Of a stretch of 14,022 bases of DNA, positions 1 through 7,700 are shown in pieces. A model generated the notes under the pieces. The model saw only the letters and a program-made list of their open reading frames with translations. It was not told where the DNA came from and made no database searches. A program made the translations under genes and the position numbers. Position 1 is the first letter of the stretch, and each line of letters starts with the position of its first letter. Source of the DNA: JBGTLW01 sp041743835 (GTDB lineage: Bacteria > Planctomycetota > Phycisphaerae > Phycisphaerales > Phycisphaeraceae); contig JBGTLW010000200.1 in assembly GCA_041743835.1 (NCBI GenBank), forward strand, positions 1-14,022, in the 5' to 3' direction.

Positions 1-2
1 CC

Positions 3-2081
3 GAGCGCTCGGGCACGCTGCCCCGCGAACGCTCGGCCGGCGCGGGCCACTTCCCCGCCAAGCTGGTGGTCGGCGGCACGCTTGCGGCAGCGGGTGTGTT
101 GATCGCGCTCAACGTGGGCCAGTACCTCAGCCTGACCAGCAAGACCGAGCAACTAAGCAGCCAGCTCCGCGACCAGCTCGCCAAGATCGAAGAGAGCAAC
201 AAGCCTGCGGCACCCATCGCCATAGACACCAGCAAGACCGACCAGCGTCTGGAAACCATCATGGCCCGGCTGGACAGCCGTGTTGCCTCCGAGGCAGAGG
301 AACAGAAGGCCCGCGACCGTGTGCTCGGCGACATTCTCGCGGCCGTATCCAGCCGCCCCGAAGAGGTGGGGCCACGCCTGGACGCGATCCTGGCGCGCAT
401 CGACAAGCTGCCCGATCCAAGCCAGGACCTTGCAGCCCTCGCCTCAGCGATCAAGGCCCAGCCCGACTACGCGGATCAGCTAAGCACCCTCGCCACCGCG
501 ATCCAGAAGCAGCCGAACTACGACGCCCAGCTAGCCGCCATCGCCCAGCAACTCGAGGCCGACCGTGCCGCGACCCCCCGCCTCCCCGAGGGCTTGGCGA
601 CCCAGCTCGCTGCACTCGCGGAATTGGCGCAGCAGAACAGCGAATCACTCGCTGTGCTTGATGCCAAGCTCGACCAGGGCATGGCCGGCGACCCCGAAGC
701 GGTCATGGCCCGCATCGACAAGACGCTGTCGCAGATGCTCGCGGACCTCCAGAAACCCGAACCCGCCGACCGCGACGACCCCGTCATGCTCGCGCTCACC
801 CAGAACCGCAAGCACACGGACACGATGTTCGATCAGATCCTTGGCGAGCTCCAGCAACGCCCCACCACCGAGGCGATGATCTCGAGCATGGAGGCAAAGC
901 TCAAAGACAACAAGGCCATCAACCCCTCCCCGAAGACCGAGGAGCTTTTCCGCGAGGTGCTGGCCGAACTCAAGCGCCAGCCCTCAGCCGAGGCGCTCGC
1001 GACCCAATTGGCCAAGGCAACCGCGGATCAGGGCAAAGCCAGCGCCGAGTTGTTGCATCAGATCATGGCCAAGGTTGAGTCGGCCGAGGCACTGGCCCCG
1101 AAACTCGATGAGTTGCAGAAGCTGGTGATGGCCGCCAACACCCAGAAGGTGGAGCCGGTGTTAAGCGACATGCTTGCCGCGATCCACAAGCTCCACGAAA
1201 AGCTGCCGGATGACAAGGCCGTGCTTGCCGAGTTGACGAAGCTGCGGGAGCAGTTGCCCCCGGACCACAGCCCAAAGCTGGACGCGGCCATGGCTCGGCT
1301 GGAGAACACGCCGGACATGGACGCCGTGACCGCGCTGACCCAAGAGGTGCAGCGATTGGCGAAGTCCGAGGCTCAGACGCGTGAGGCCCAAACCCTGCTC
1401 GCGGATGTGCTTGCGGTGGCGAAGGATCGTGAGGCGTCGGACGCCAAGCTCGCCCGGATCGAGAAGCTGCTCGCCGAGCAGCCGGAGATCACCCGTGCCG
1501 CGATGGACGGGGCCTTGGCGAAGATGGAATCGTTGTACGCCACCGGCCCCAAAGACGACGCCATGGCCGCCGCCATCGAGGAGATCCGGGCCACCGTGCG
1601 TGGTGAGGTCCGCGCCGAGTTGCGGGCCGAGCGCATCGCCGCCGAGCGTGAGCGTGAAGCGCTGGCAGCCGACGGCGGACAAGGCGCAGTTGGCGTGGCG
1701 CAGGCTGGCGGTACCCACTTCAACCACCTGACCCAGCCACTACCCGAGCCCCAGCGTCAGGACGACGGCCTGTCCGACACCGAGCGTGCCTACAAACTCG
1801 CGTTCGAGAGCGGTCGGCCTGTCCGCCTCGGGGGCAACACGGTTAACCCCGCGACCGGCCGTGTGACCGATGGGCGCGTGCTCGATCCCGATGCCGCACG
1901 AGTCGCGGGCATGTCAGACTGGCGTGACTGGTACCTCATGGACGACTTCGCGGAGCGGATGAGGCTCCAACGCGACGCCACCCGCTTCCTGGTCAACACC
2001 GACCTCACACCCGACACGGTGAAGCTCCCCGCCGCCGACCCGATCATCACCGCCACCCCTGCGGACGCACCCAAGCGGTAA
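3..2081 (+). CDS. Membrane-anchored helical repeat protein of unknown function (5' partial)
   Basis: I do not recognise this family. The frame is open to the left edge with no stop. The first in-frame start (GTG at 66) lies directly at a membrane segment and has no ribosome site, so the true start is probably upstream of the window. Counting from that GTG, residues 2-22 form one hydrophobic membrane segment. Residues 25 to about 545 are Ala/Leu/Gln/Lys/Glu-rich, almost Cys-free and predicted helical. They carry degenerate units of the type 'hydrophobic-x-x-hydrophobic-x-x-QP', for example ILGELQQRP, VLAELKRQP and AIKAQPDY. Residues 124-140 and 141-157 are a clear 17-residue tandem duplication. 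A charged helix rich in RAE/ERE follows. From about residue 569 comes a different, compact-looking C-terminal region (LSDTERAYKLAFESGRP ... MSDWRDWYLMDDFAERM). The likely topology is a short cytoplasmic N-terminus, one membrane anchor and a long rod. It could be an envelope-spanning or scaffold protein, but this is inference. It converges on the pseudouridine synthase gene with a 10-bp gap. Confidence 0.8.
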   Translation, partial: ERSGTLPRERSAGAGHFPAKLVVGGTLAAAGVLIALNVGQYLSLTSKTEQLSSQLRDQLAKIEESNKPAAPIAIDTSKTDQRLETIMARLDSRVASEAEEQKARDRVLGDILAAVSSRPEEVGPRLDAILARIDKLPDPSQDLAALASAIKAQPDYADQLSTLATAIQKQPNYDAQLAAIAQQLEADRAATPRLPEGLATQLAALAELAQQNSESLAVLDAKLDQGMAGDPEAVMARIDKTLSQMLADLQKPEPADRDDPVMLALTQNRKHTDTMFDQILGELQQRPTTEAMISSMEAKLKDNKAINPSPKTEELFREVLAELKRQPSAEALATQLAKATADQGKASAELLHQIMAKVESAEALAPKLDELQKLVMAANTQKVEPVLSDMLAAIHKLHEKLPDDKAVLAELTKLREQLPPDHSPKLDAAMARLENTPDMDAVTALTQEVQRLAKSEAQTREAQTLLADVLAVAKDREASDAKLARIEKLLAEQPEITRAAMDGALAKMESLYATGPKDDAMAAAIEEIRATVRGEVRAELRAERIAAEREREALAADGGQGAVGVAQAGGTHFNHLTQPLPEPQRQDDGLSDTERAYKLAFESGRPVRLGGNTVNPATGRVTDGRVLDPDAARVAGMSDWRDWYLMDDFAERMRLQRDATRFLVNTDLTPDTVKLPAADPIITATPADAPKR
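435..536 (+). repeat. Tandem 51-bp duplication inside the rod protein
   Basis: Two adjacent 17-codon units (435-485 and 486-536) encode ALASAIKAQPDYADQLS and TLATAIQKQPNYDAQLA. Eleven of the 17 residues are identical, in the same register, and the remaining changes are mostly conservative. The DNA has diverged more than the protein, which suggests an old duplication kept under protein-level selection. It is the clearest unit of a much more degenerate repeat that runs through the protein. Confidence 0.65.
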
Positions 2082-2091
2082 GCCGGGCGCG

Positions 2092-2994
2092 TCATCCATT
2101 CCCGCGACAGCGTTGGAGGGCAGCCTCAAAGTCCGGGGGTGACTCACATGCCGCAAGGACATCCTGCCAGTGAATGGATTGCGCGTGCAGCATCACGCGC
2201 GGGGCTTCGTCGGCCCGGCCATAGTCACGATCGCCAAGAAGCGGGTGACCCAGCGCAGACATCATGACTCGCACTTGATGCAGGAAGCCGGTGTGCAGGT
2301 CAACCTCGACCAACGTGGCCCGCTTCATCGTCTCGACCGCCCGCCAAGACAGCCGACACACCCGCGCTTCGGGGTGCGAAGGCTCTACAACCGACACCTT
2401 GGCTGGGCGGTGACGGGTGACCGCCAGACGCATGGATTCAGCCCCCTGCCCGACCAGCCGGCCGTGGACCAGGGCGTGGTAGGTCTTACAGACCCTGTGC
2501 TCGGTGAATGCGTCGCGCAGGGCAAGCCAGCGGGCCTGCTCGGTGGCAAACAGCAGGGTGCCGGTGGTCGGCAAGTCCAGTCGATGGACCACCCCGCTGC
2601 GCAGCCCGCCTTCGCCGACCCCAAGCACTTGGGGATATCGGGCGACCAGGGCGTTAAGCACGGTATCGTCCTGCCCCGGCTCCAAGGGATGCACACCCAC
2701 ACCCGTCGGCTTGTCCACCGCGACCCAGCCCGCGCCCTGCGCTAGAATCACAAGTGGCAAGTCCGGCCTGGGTACGGGACACTCCCGCCCCGCATCGTTG
2801 GGCACGACCACGCGGTCGTCGGGCGTCACAGACTGCCCCTTGACCCCGGGCCTGCCGTTGACCAGAACCGCCCCGCGCCCGATAAGCCGGGCCGCGGCCT
2901 GACGGCTCACCCCGGTGTGACGGGCGACGGCCTGGTCTAGTCGGACGCCGTGGTCTTTTGCGTCGAGCGGGAGATAATGGTCGGCTGCGGGCAT
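2092..2994 (-). CDS. RluA-family pseudouridine synthase
   Basis: This cytoplasmic enzyme converts specific uridines in rRNA or tRNA to pseudouridine. The 300-residue length is typical of the RluA/RluC/RluD group. Residues about 16-62 form an S4-like RNA-binding domain (RLDQAVARHTGVSRQAAARLI, then GAVLVNGRPG). The catalytic domain starts with motif I, VAVDKPTGVGVHP (91-103). Motif II is GVVHRLDLPTTGTLLFA, with the catalytic Asp at 140. The C-terminal motif TGFLHQVRVMMSALGHPLLGDRDYG spans 235-259. Two positions differ from the commonest consensus: Leu follows HRLD where Arg or Lys is usual, and Phe is in TGFLHQ where Arg is usual. Both look tolerable because the catalytic Asp and flanking motifs are intact. 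The target site cannot be assigned from sequence alone, so I give no symbol. The ATG at 2994 is preferred because the S4 domain follows at the expected distance; no clear ribosome site is visible. The gene is transcribed away from the exosortase operon. Confidence 0.92.
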   Translation of the reverse strand: MPAADHYLPLDAKDHGVRLDQAVARHTGVSRQAAARLIGRGAVLVNGRPGVKGQSVTPDDRVVVPNDAGRECPVPRPDLPLVILAQGAGWVAVDKPTGVGVHPLEPGQDDTVLNALVARYPQVLGVGEGGLRSGVVHRLDLPTTGTLLFATEQARWLALRDAFTEHRVCKTYHALVHGRLVGQGAESMRLAVTRHRPAKVSVVEPSHPEARVCRLSWRAVETMKRATLVEVDLHTGFLHQVRVMMSALGHPLLGDRDYGRADEAPRVMLHAQSIHWQDVLAACESPPDFEAALQRCRGNG

Positions 2995-3031
2995 CGCTGA
3001 CGCTCAGGTTAGCAGACCTACAGCGTCCGAT
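2993..3031 (-). promoter_or_regulatory. Leader stem-loop covering the start codon of the pseudouridine synthase
   Basis: The arms are 2993-2996 with 3028-3031 (4 bp), 2999-3004 with 3022-3027 (GACGCT/AGCGTC, 6 bp) and 3006-3009 with 3016-3019 (AGGT/ACCT, 4 bp). They close a 6-base loop (3010-3015), with a 2-base bulge and a 1x2 internal loop between the stems. In the minus-strand transcript the outer stem contains the A and U of the AUG codon (2994-2992). If transcription starts near 3037, this element is almost the whole leader. The pairing is seen directly; a regulatory or stabilising role is inferred. Confidence 0.45.
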
Positions 3032-3043
3032 AGTGCGAGCCCG

Positions 3044-3071
3044 ATCATATGGCCTTGCTTGCCGTTGTGAA
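3044..3071 (-). promoter_or_regulatory. Putative sigma70-type promoter of the pseudouridine synthase
   Basis: Read on the minus strand, TTCACA (3071-3066) and TATGAT (3049-3044) each match the -35 and -10 consensus at five of six positions, separated by 16 bp. The start point would be near 3037, giving a leader of about 43 bases before the ATG at 2994. The consensus used is the E. coli one and may not fit this organism exactly. Confidence 0.45.
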
Positions 3072-3100
3072 AACCCCGGTTAACTGACGAGCGTAGTGAA

Positions 3101-3138
3101 TGTAATTCTTAGGTGGGCGGCCAACTCACCGATATAAG
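3101..3138 (+). promoter_or_regulatory. Possible promoter region of the exosortase operon
   Basis: Two -10-like hexamers are present: TGTAAT (3101-3106), with a weak TTAACT (3080-3085) 15 bp upstream, and TATAAG (3133-3138), with no good -35. Between them a 6-bp inverted repeat with one G-T pair (GGTGGG at 3112-3117, CTCACC at 3125-3130) could be an operator or a chance hairpin. Some promoter must lie in the 185-bp divergent gap, because the operon faces away from its neighbour. Which hexamer is used cannot be settled from sequence. Confidence 0.25.
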
Positions 3139-3153
3139 AGGGGAATCGGCCAC

Positions 3154-3183
3154 ATGCCGAACCCAATCACGATCAGGGAGTGA
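3154..3183 (+). other. Candidate nine-codon leader ORF overlapping the exosortase start
   Basis: ATG at 3154 opens a short frame encoding MPNPITIRE that stops at TGA 3181-3183. A purine-rich AGAGGGGA lies about 10 bases upstream, the best ribosome-site match in this gap. The stop codon falls between an internal AGGGAG and the likely TTG start of the exosortase, so terminating ribosomes could reinitiate there. It may equally be chance, since frames this short are common. It is too short to judge by codon use. Confidence 0.25.
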
Positions 3184-3185
3184 AC

Positions 3186-4094
3186 TTGCAAGCCATCGCC
3201 ACACCGATTCCGGACCAAGCCGTCTGGCCCGCGCCCAGACTGCTGGCTGCCGTCGCCCTCACCGTGGTGGGCATCGTTGTGAACTTCGACGTCTGGGCGG
3301 ACATCTTCACGTTCGCGCTCAAGGACGAGGAAGCACAGCAGGTGTTCCTGGTGCTGCCTGTCTTCGCGTGGCTGGCGTGGTCACGACGAGGTGCCTTGGC
3401 CGTGTCGGGGGTCAAGCCGAGTTTCAGCCTGGCGGGCCCGGCGATGATCGCCCTGGCGTGGGTGTTCTCTTATGTGGGATTCAACTATGCCGTGCAGGCG
3501 ATGTGGCACGCCTCGGCTGTGCTGATCGCGGTGGGCTGTCTGGTGACGGTGCTGGGGCACAGGTTTGTGCTGGCGCTATGGCCCGCGTTCGTGGTGCTGG
3601 TGTTTCTGGTGCCGGTGCCAGCCATGTTCCGCCTCCAGATCGCCGTCCCGCTCCAATCCGCGGTCGCGATGTCCACGCACTTCCTTGGCGACCTGATCGG
3701 CATGGATATCCAGCGATCGGGCAACTGGATGTCCTACAACGGGGCCGCCGTCACCATCGCCGAGGGCTGCAACGGCATGCGGATGATGTTTATGCTCATC
3801 CTCGTATCATTCGCTTTCGCGTTTGTGGTGCCTTTGCAGGGGTGGGCGCGGGTCCTGGTCATTGTGATCAGCCCGCTGACCGCGCTGGTGTCGAACGTGA
3901 TCCGCCTGGTGCCGACCGTGTACATCTTCGGCCACAGCAACCAGCAAACCGCTGAGAGCTTCCACGACTTCGCGGGCTGGGTGATGGTGTTTGTGTCCCT
4001 GGGCCTGTTGATCTGTCTGATCAAGCTGATGGACTGGGTGGGCCTGCCGGTGATGGCAGAGCCGGAGCGTCGAGCAAGCGGAGCACATCAATGA
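3186..4094 (+). CDS. Exosortase/archaeosortase-family membrane transpeptidase
   Basis: Exosortases are polytopic membrane cysteine proteases/transpeptidases that process the C-terminal sorting signal of exported proteins. I chose TTG 3186 as start because AGGGAG at 3175-3180 then sits 5 bases upstream; with GTG 3180 the same motif overlaps the start. Numbered from the GTG, the protein has 304 residues and about eight membrane segments (for example 21-38, 55-68, 84-122, 127-146, 201-218, 224-250 and 265-285). The family triad is visible: Cys197 in AEGCNGMRMM, Arg242 in SNVIRLVP and His262 in FHDFAGWV; subtract 2 for the TTG start. Asn follows the Cys where many PEP-CTERM exosortases have Ser (ACSGIR), so this may belong to a less common subfamily. 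The gene overlaps the EpsI-like gene by four bases (ATGA, 4091-4094), which indicates translational coupling. No PEP-CTERM or similar C-terminal sorting signal ends any protein whose C-terminus lies in the window. The subfamily cannot be assigned from sequence alone. Confidence 0.9.
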   Translation: MQAIATPIPDQAVWPAPRLLAAVALTVVGIVVNFDVWADIFTFALKDEEAQQVFLVLPVFAWLAWSRRGALAVSGVKPSFSLAGPAMIALAWVFSYVGFNYAVQAMWHASAVLIAVGCLVTVLGHRFVLALWPAFVVLVFLVPVPAMFRLQIAVPLQSAVAMSTHFLGDLIGMDIQRSGNWMSYNGAAVTIAEGCNGMRMMFMLILVSFAFAFVVPLQGWARVLVIVISPLTALVSNVIRLVPTVYIFGHSNQQTAESFHDFAGWVMVFVSLGLLICLIKLMDWVGLPVMAEPERRASGAHQ

Positions 4095-4789
4095 ACCATG
4101 CCCTCACGACACGAGCGGCCCAGTGGCTGGCGGTGCCCCTGACGGTGCTGCTGCTCTGTGGCATGGGCGTCGCGGTGGCGATGCGGCCGGGCCCCGGCAG
4201 CGCGGCCGGCTTCCATGAGGCGGTGCAGGTGGCGTCGGCCATCATCCCCGATCGCATCGGCGAATGGGTCGGGGCCGACACCGAGATCCCCCCCGCTGCA
4301 CGCAAGTTGCTCAAGCCCAACGTCATCCGAACCCGGCAATATCGGCACGAACGCACCGGCGAAACGGTGACGCTTCTGTTTGTGCAGTGCAGGGACGCAC
4401 GCGACCTGGCCGGCCACTACCCGCCGATCTGCTACGCCTCCGCGGGGTGGGACGCCGACGGCCGAACCCCACGCACCTGGGAGGTCGGGGACCACACGAT
4501 CCAAGGCATGTCCTACGGCTTTGTCATGACCCGCCCCGAGGGGACCAGCCGGATGACCATCTACAACTTCATGGCCCTGCCCGATGGGACCATGGCCCCG
4601 GACATGAGCGAGGTATATCAGGTCGCCGCCGACTACACCCGCCGTCACTACGGCGCAGCGCAGTTTCAACTCGTGATGCCCGCGTTGATGTCGCAGGACC
4701 GCCGCGACATGATTTTTCACCAGTTCATGAATGAACTTATTCCCCTGCTGGATGTGCTGACAAGCGGGCTTCCCCAAAACGCACAATAA
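4091..4789 (+). CDS. epsI: EpsI-like exosortase-associated protein (DUF3485)
   Basis: This 232-residue protein has a single N-terminal membrane segment (about 12-31), followed by a soluble domain that would face the periplasm. The EpsI/DUF3485 hallmarks are present: PDRIGEWVG (53-61), a basic RTRQYRHERTGETVTLLFVQ strand region (80-99), and the signature GHYPPICYASAGWD (108-121) with conserved His109, Cys114 and Gly-Trp 119-120. In many bacteria this domain is fused to the C-terminus of the exosortase or encoded next to it; here it is a separate, overlapping gene. Its biochemical role is not established, and the name comes from methanolan exopolysaccharide loci. The combination of close coupling and conserved His/Cys suggests a direct partner of the exosortase. 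The start at ATG 4091 is supported by the ATGA overlap with the upstream stop and by the membrane segment following at a normal distance. Confidence 0.85.
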   Translation: MNHALTTRAAQWLAVPLTVLLLCGMGVAVAMRPGPGSAAGFHEAVQVASAIIPDRIGEWVGADTEIPPAARKLLKPNVIRTRQYRHERTGETVTLLFVQCRDARDLAGHYPPICYASAGWDADGRTPRTWEVGDHTIQGMSYGFVMTRPEGTSRMTIYNFMALPDGTMAPDMSEVYQVAADYTRRHYGAAQFQLVMPALMSQDRRDMIFHQFMNELIPLLDVLTSGLPQNAQ

Positions 4790-4793
4790 AACC

Positions 4794-7700
4794 ATGGCCG
4801 ACAACAACAAACGTAACAAACGACTGATCCTCCTGGCCTGCATCGCGTTTGCCATCACGGCACTGGTGGGCATCCGCTACGCGCAGCGGGAATCACAGCG
4901 AACCGCCACCACCGCCAAGCTCCAGGCCGACGGCCTGGCCGCATTCGCCGCGGGCGACTACACCGGCACCGTGGAGCTGCTGACCCGCTACGCCGAGCGC
5001 AACAAGCCCGATGCCCAGACCCTGCTCGCCCTCGGCCGCGCCAGCATCCGCGTGGCGGATACCGAAGGCTCGACATACACCGCAGGATTGCGTGCGCTAC
5101 GCGATGCGGTACGGATGGCGCCGGATGACCTCGACGCGGCGCACGAGTTGTTGGACATTCTCGCGGGGATTCAGCCAGCCGAAGCCCTCGAGATTGCTGA
5201 CCGGATCCTTGAGCGCAACCCCAATGACCTGCGTGCCCGTCACATGAGGGCGCTGGTGCTGATCGCGATGAATCGCACGGGCGATGCGCTGGCTGCCGCC
5301 AATCAGGTGCTTGAAGACCACCCGCTCGACCTCAACATGCGTCTGCTCAGCTATCAGATCCGCACGCAGATGGGCCAGAACGCACACGCCATGCTGGCCG
5401 AGGCCCGTGCGCTGACAGAAGAATACGCCGACGACCCCCGCTCCTGGCTTGGCCTGGCGATCATCCACAATGCGCTGGCGCAGCGTGAGGAGGCCGTGGA
5501 CCTGCTGAACAAAGCCACAGCCATGCACCCGCCCGACGACCCGAGCTATCCCGAGGCTGTGGTACGGCTTCATGACGCGATGGGACTCTACCCCCGCTCA
5601 TTCGAGCTCCTGCAAACCTACGCGCACCCCACCAAACAGCCTCGTCTCTATGAGGAACTGGTGTATCGCTTGTTTGAGCAGGGAATGCTCGAAGAGGCGG
5701 TCAAAGCGACGGAGGCCCTTCCCGCCCTGGCGACGAACGCGGAATATCTGGGCCTGCGCGCGGTTGCGCTGCGCGGCCTGGGACGCACCCAGGCCTACGA
5801 CGAGGCGATCAATGACCTCCGAGAGCGCAAAGATGGGGGCACCGGTGCCGCGTGGGCCGACCTGCTTCAAGCAAAAGGCGGGCCCAACGGCACCGAATCC
5901 GCCACCGTCCAGGACCTGGCCCAACGCGCAGTCCGCTTGAACCGTGGCAGTGCGTACCTGCATCTGATTTGGGGCGACGCCACCCGAGACGCTGGCGACC
6001 TCGGCCCCGCGCTCGCGCACTATCAGGCAGCAGCGGCACTGCGGCAGGCATGGATGCTGCCCCGCCTGCGCATGGCGTCGGTCAAACTGGCTCAGGGTGA
6101 TGCTGTGAGTGCCGCGCAGTTGGCCGGCGACGCGATCCGACGCCAACCCAACAACGCCGAAGCAGGCATCACGCTGATCATGGCCCGCGGGGCCTTGATC
6201 GATGACGCGACGAAATCCGAAGCACGCGACCTGCTCCAACACATCGCCTCCGTGCAACAGGCGATCCCCGGCGAATCGAACACCGCAGTGCTCGGTATCC
6301 GGCTGCACGCCATGCTGGGTGAGGCGGAACAGGCACGCACGCAGGCCAAGGCCCTGCTCGAACGCGAACAGACCCTGGCCTACGACCAACTGCTCCGCCT
6401 CGCCGCGGCTGACAGCGTGTACAAACTGGGCCTGGCGCAGGCAATCAATCAGGTCATACAGACGCACTACGGCAGCAGCCCAGAGTTGACTCTCATGGAA
6501 GCGCAGCGGCTGGCGGGTGAGGGCAAGCCCGCCGAGGGTTTAGCCATCATCGATACGGCAATACAGGCGCAAGGCAAAGAATCCGACACCACTTGGGCCG
6601 TGCTCCGCACCCGTTACATTGAACAGACTCTACCGGATCAGGCTGTCTCGGCGTGGCAGTCGCTGGTCAGCAAGTACCCCGCCGACACCCGCGTCCTCGC
6701 GTCGGCTCTCTCGGCGGGGAGTATGAGCACGGATCGAGAGTTCCTGGACCAGACCATTCTCAAGCTACAGAAGGCCGAGGGCGACGCAGGGCGGATCTGG
6801 CGCACGCATCGCGCCCGATACCTGCTGACCGATCCCCAACAGAAGGACCTGACAGAAAACGCCGCCATCGCACGCGACCTGCTCAAGCCGGTGCTCGCGA
6901 TCGACCCGACCCACGTCGAGGCCGGCCTTCTCATGGCCACCTGCCACGAACGCCTCGGCGCGATCGAAGCCGCGATGGCTCAACTCACCCAGTCCCTCAA
7001 CGCTTCACCCAACGACGCCCGTCTGCTGCTGGACCTGGCGCGGCTGCAAGCGAACCACGGCCTCATGGGCGACGCGGCGAGGACAGCGGAGCGAGCGCTT
7101 AGCCTGTCAGACCTGAGCACCCCCCATCGCATCCGCGGCGCGACGTTGCTGGGTCAGGCCGGGCAAACCACGAAGGCCATCGACCTGTTGCTGGCCCTGC
7201 ACCGCTCACAATCTCTGACGCCCGACGGCTACTTCACGCTCGCCCAGCTCCTCGAACGTGCGGGCCGTGAACCCGAGTTGGCCGACATCGTCACCGAATT
7301 GGCAGACTCCCCCCTGCCCGAGGCCGCCATTTTCTCTGCTCGGTATCACAGCCTGCGTGGACAGACCGCCCTTGCCGAAGCGGCGCTCGCACGGCTTGAC
7401 TCGCTCGACCTGACCGAGGCCCAGCGCGTCCGGCTGCGTGGCGAATACCTCGCGTCGCTGGCACAACCGGAAGAGGCGCTGGCTAGCTTCCGGCAGTCTG
7501 TCGCGATGAACCCACAGAACAGCGACGACTGGCGGCGTCTGGTGGGTTATCTGCTGGAACAACGGCAAGCCTCCGATGCCATCAGCGAGGCCCGCCGCGC
7601 CCTGACCCACCTGTCCAACGAGCCCGCGATGGTCGCACTGGTTGAACGCGAGGGCACGGTCCTTGCTTTCGGCGACAACCCGGGTATCGCCCCGCTGCTC

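Noticed and set aside
66..68. GTG at 66 as the true start of the left-edge protein
   Set aside because: There is no ribosome site, the frame is open upstream to the window edge, and the membrane segment would begin at residue 2 with no preceding positive residues.
2170..2745. A 191-codon plus-strand frame opposite the pseudouridine synthase
   Set aside because: It is antisense to a complete RluA-family gene with all motifs and has no protein features of its own.
3050..3062. A possible sigma54 promoter (TGGC...TTGC), attractive because some exosortase systems use PrsK/PrsR and sigma54
   Set aside because: The GG and GC doublets are separated by 8 bases rather than the required 10, so the -24/-12 geometry is wrong. 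The region is also explained by a minus-strand promoter.
3113..3955. A 280-codon plus-strand frame overlapping the exosortase in another frame
   Set aside because: Its product is Arg/Gly/Ala-rich without motifs, while the overlapping frame encodes a clear exosortase with its Cys-Arg-His set.
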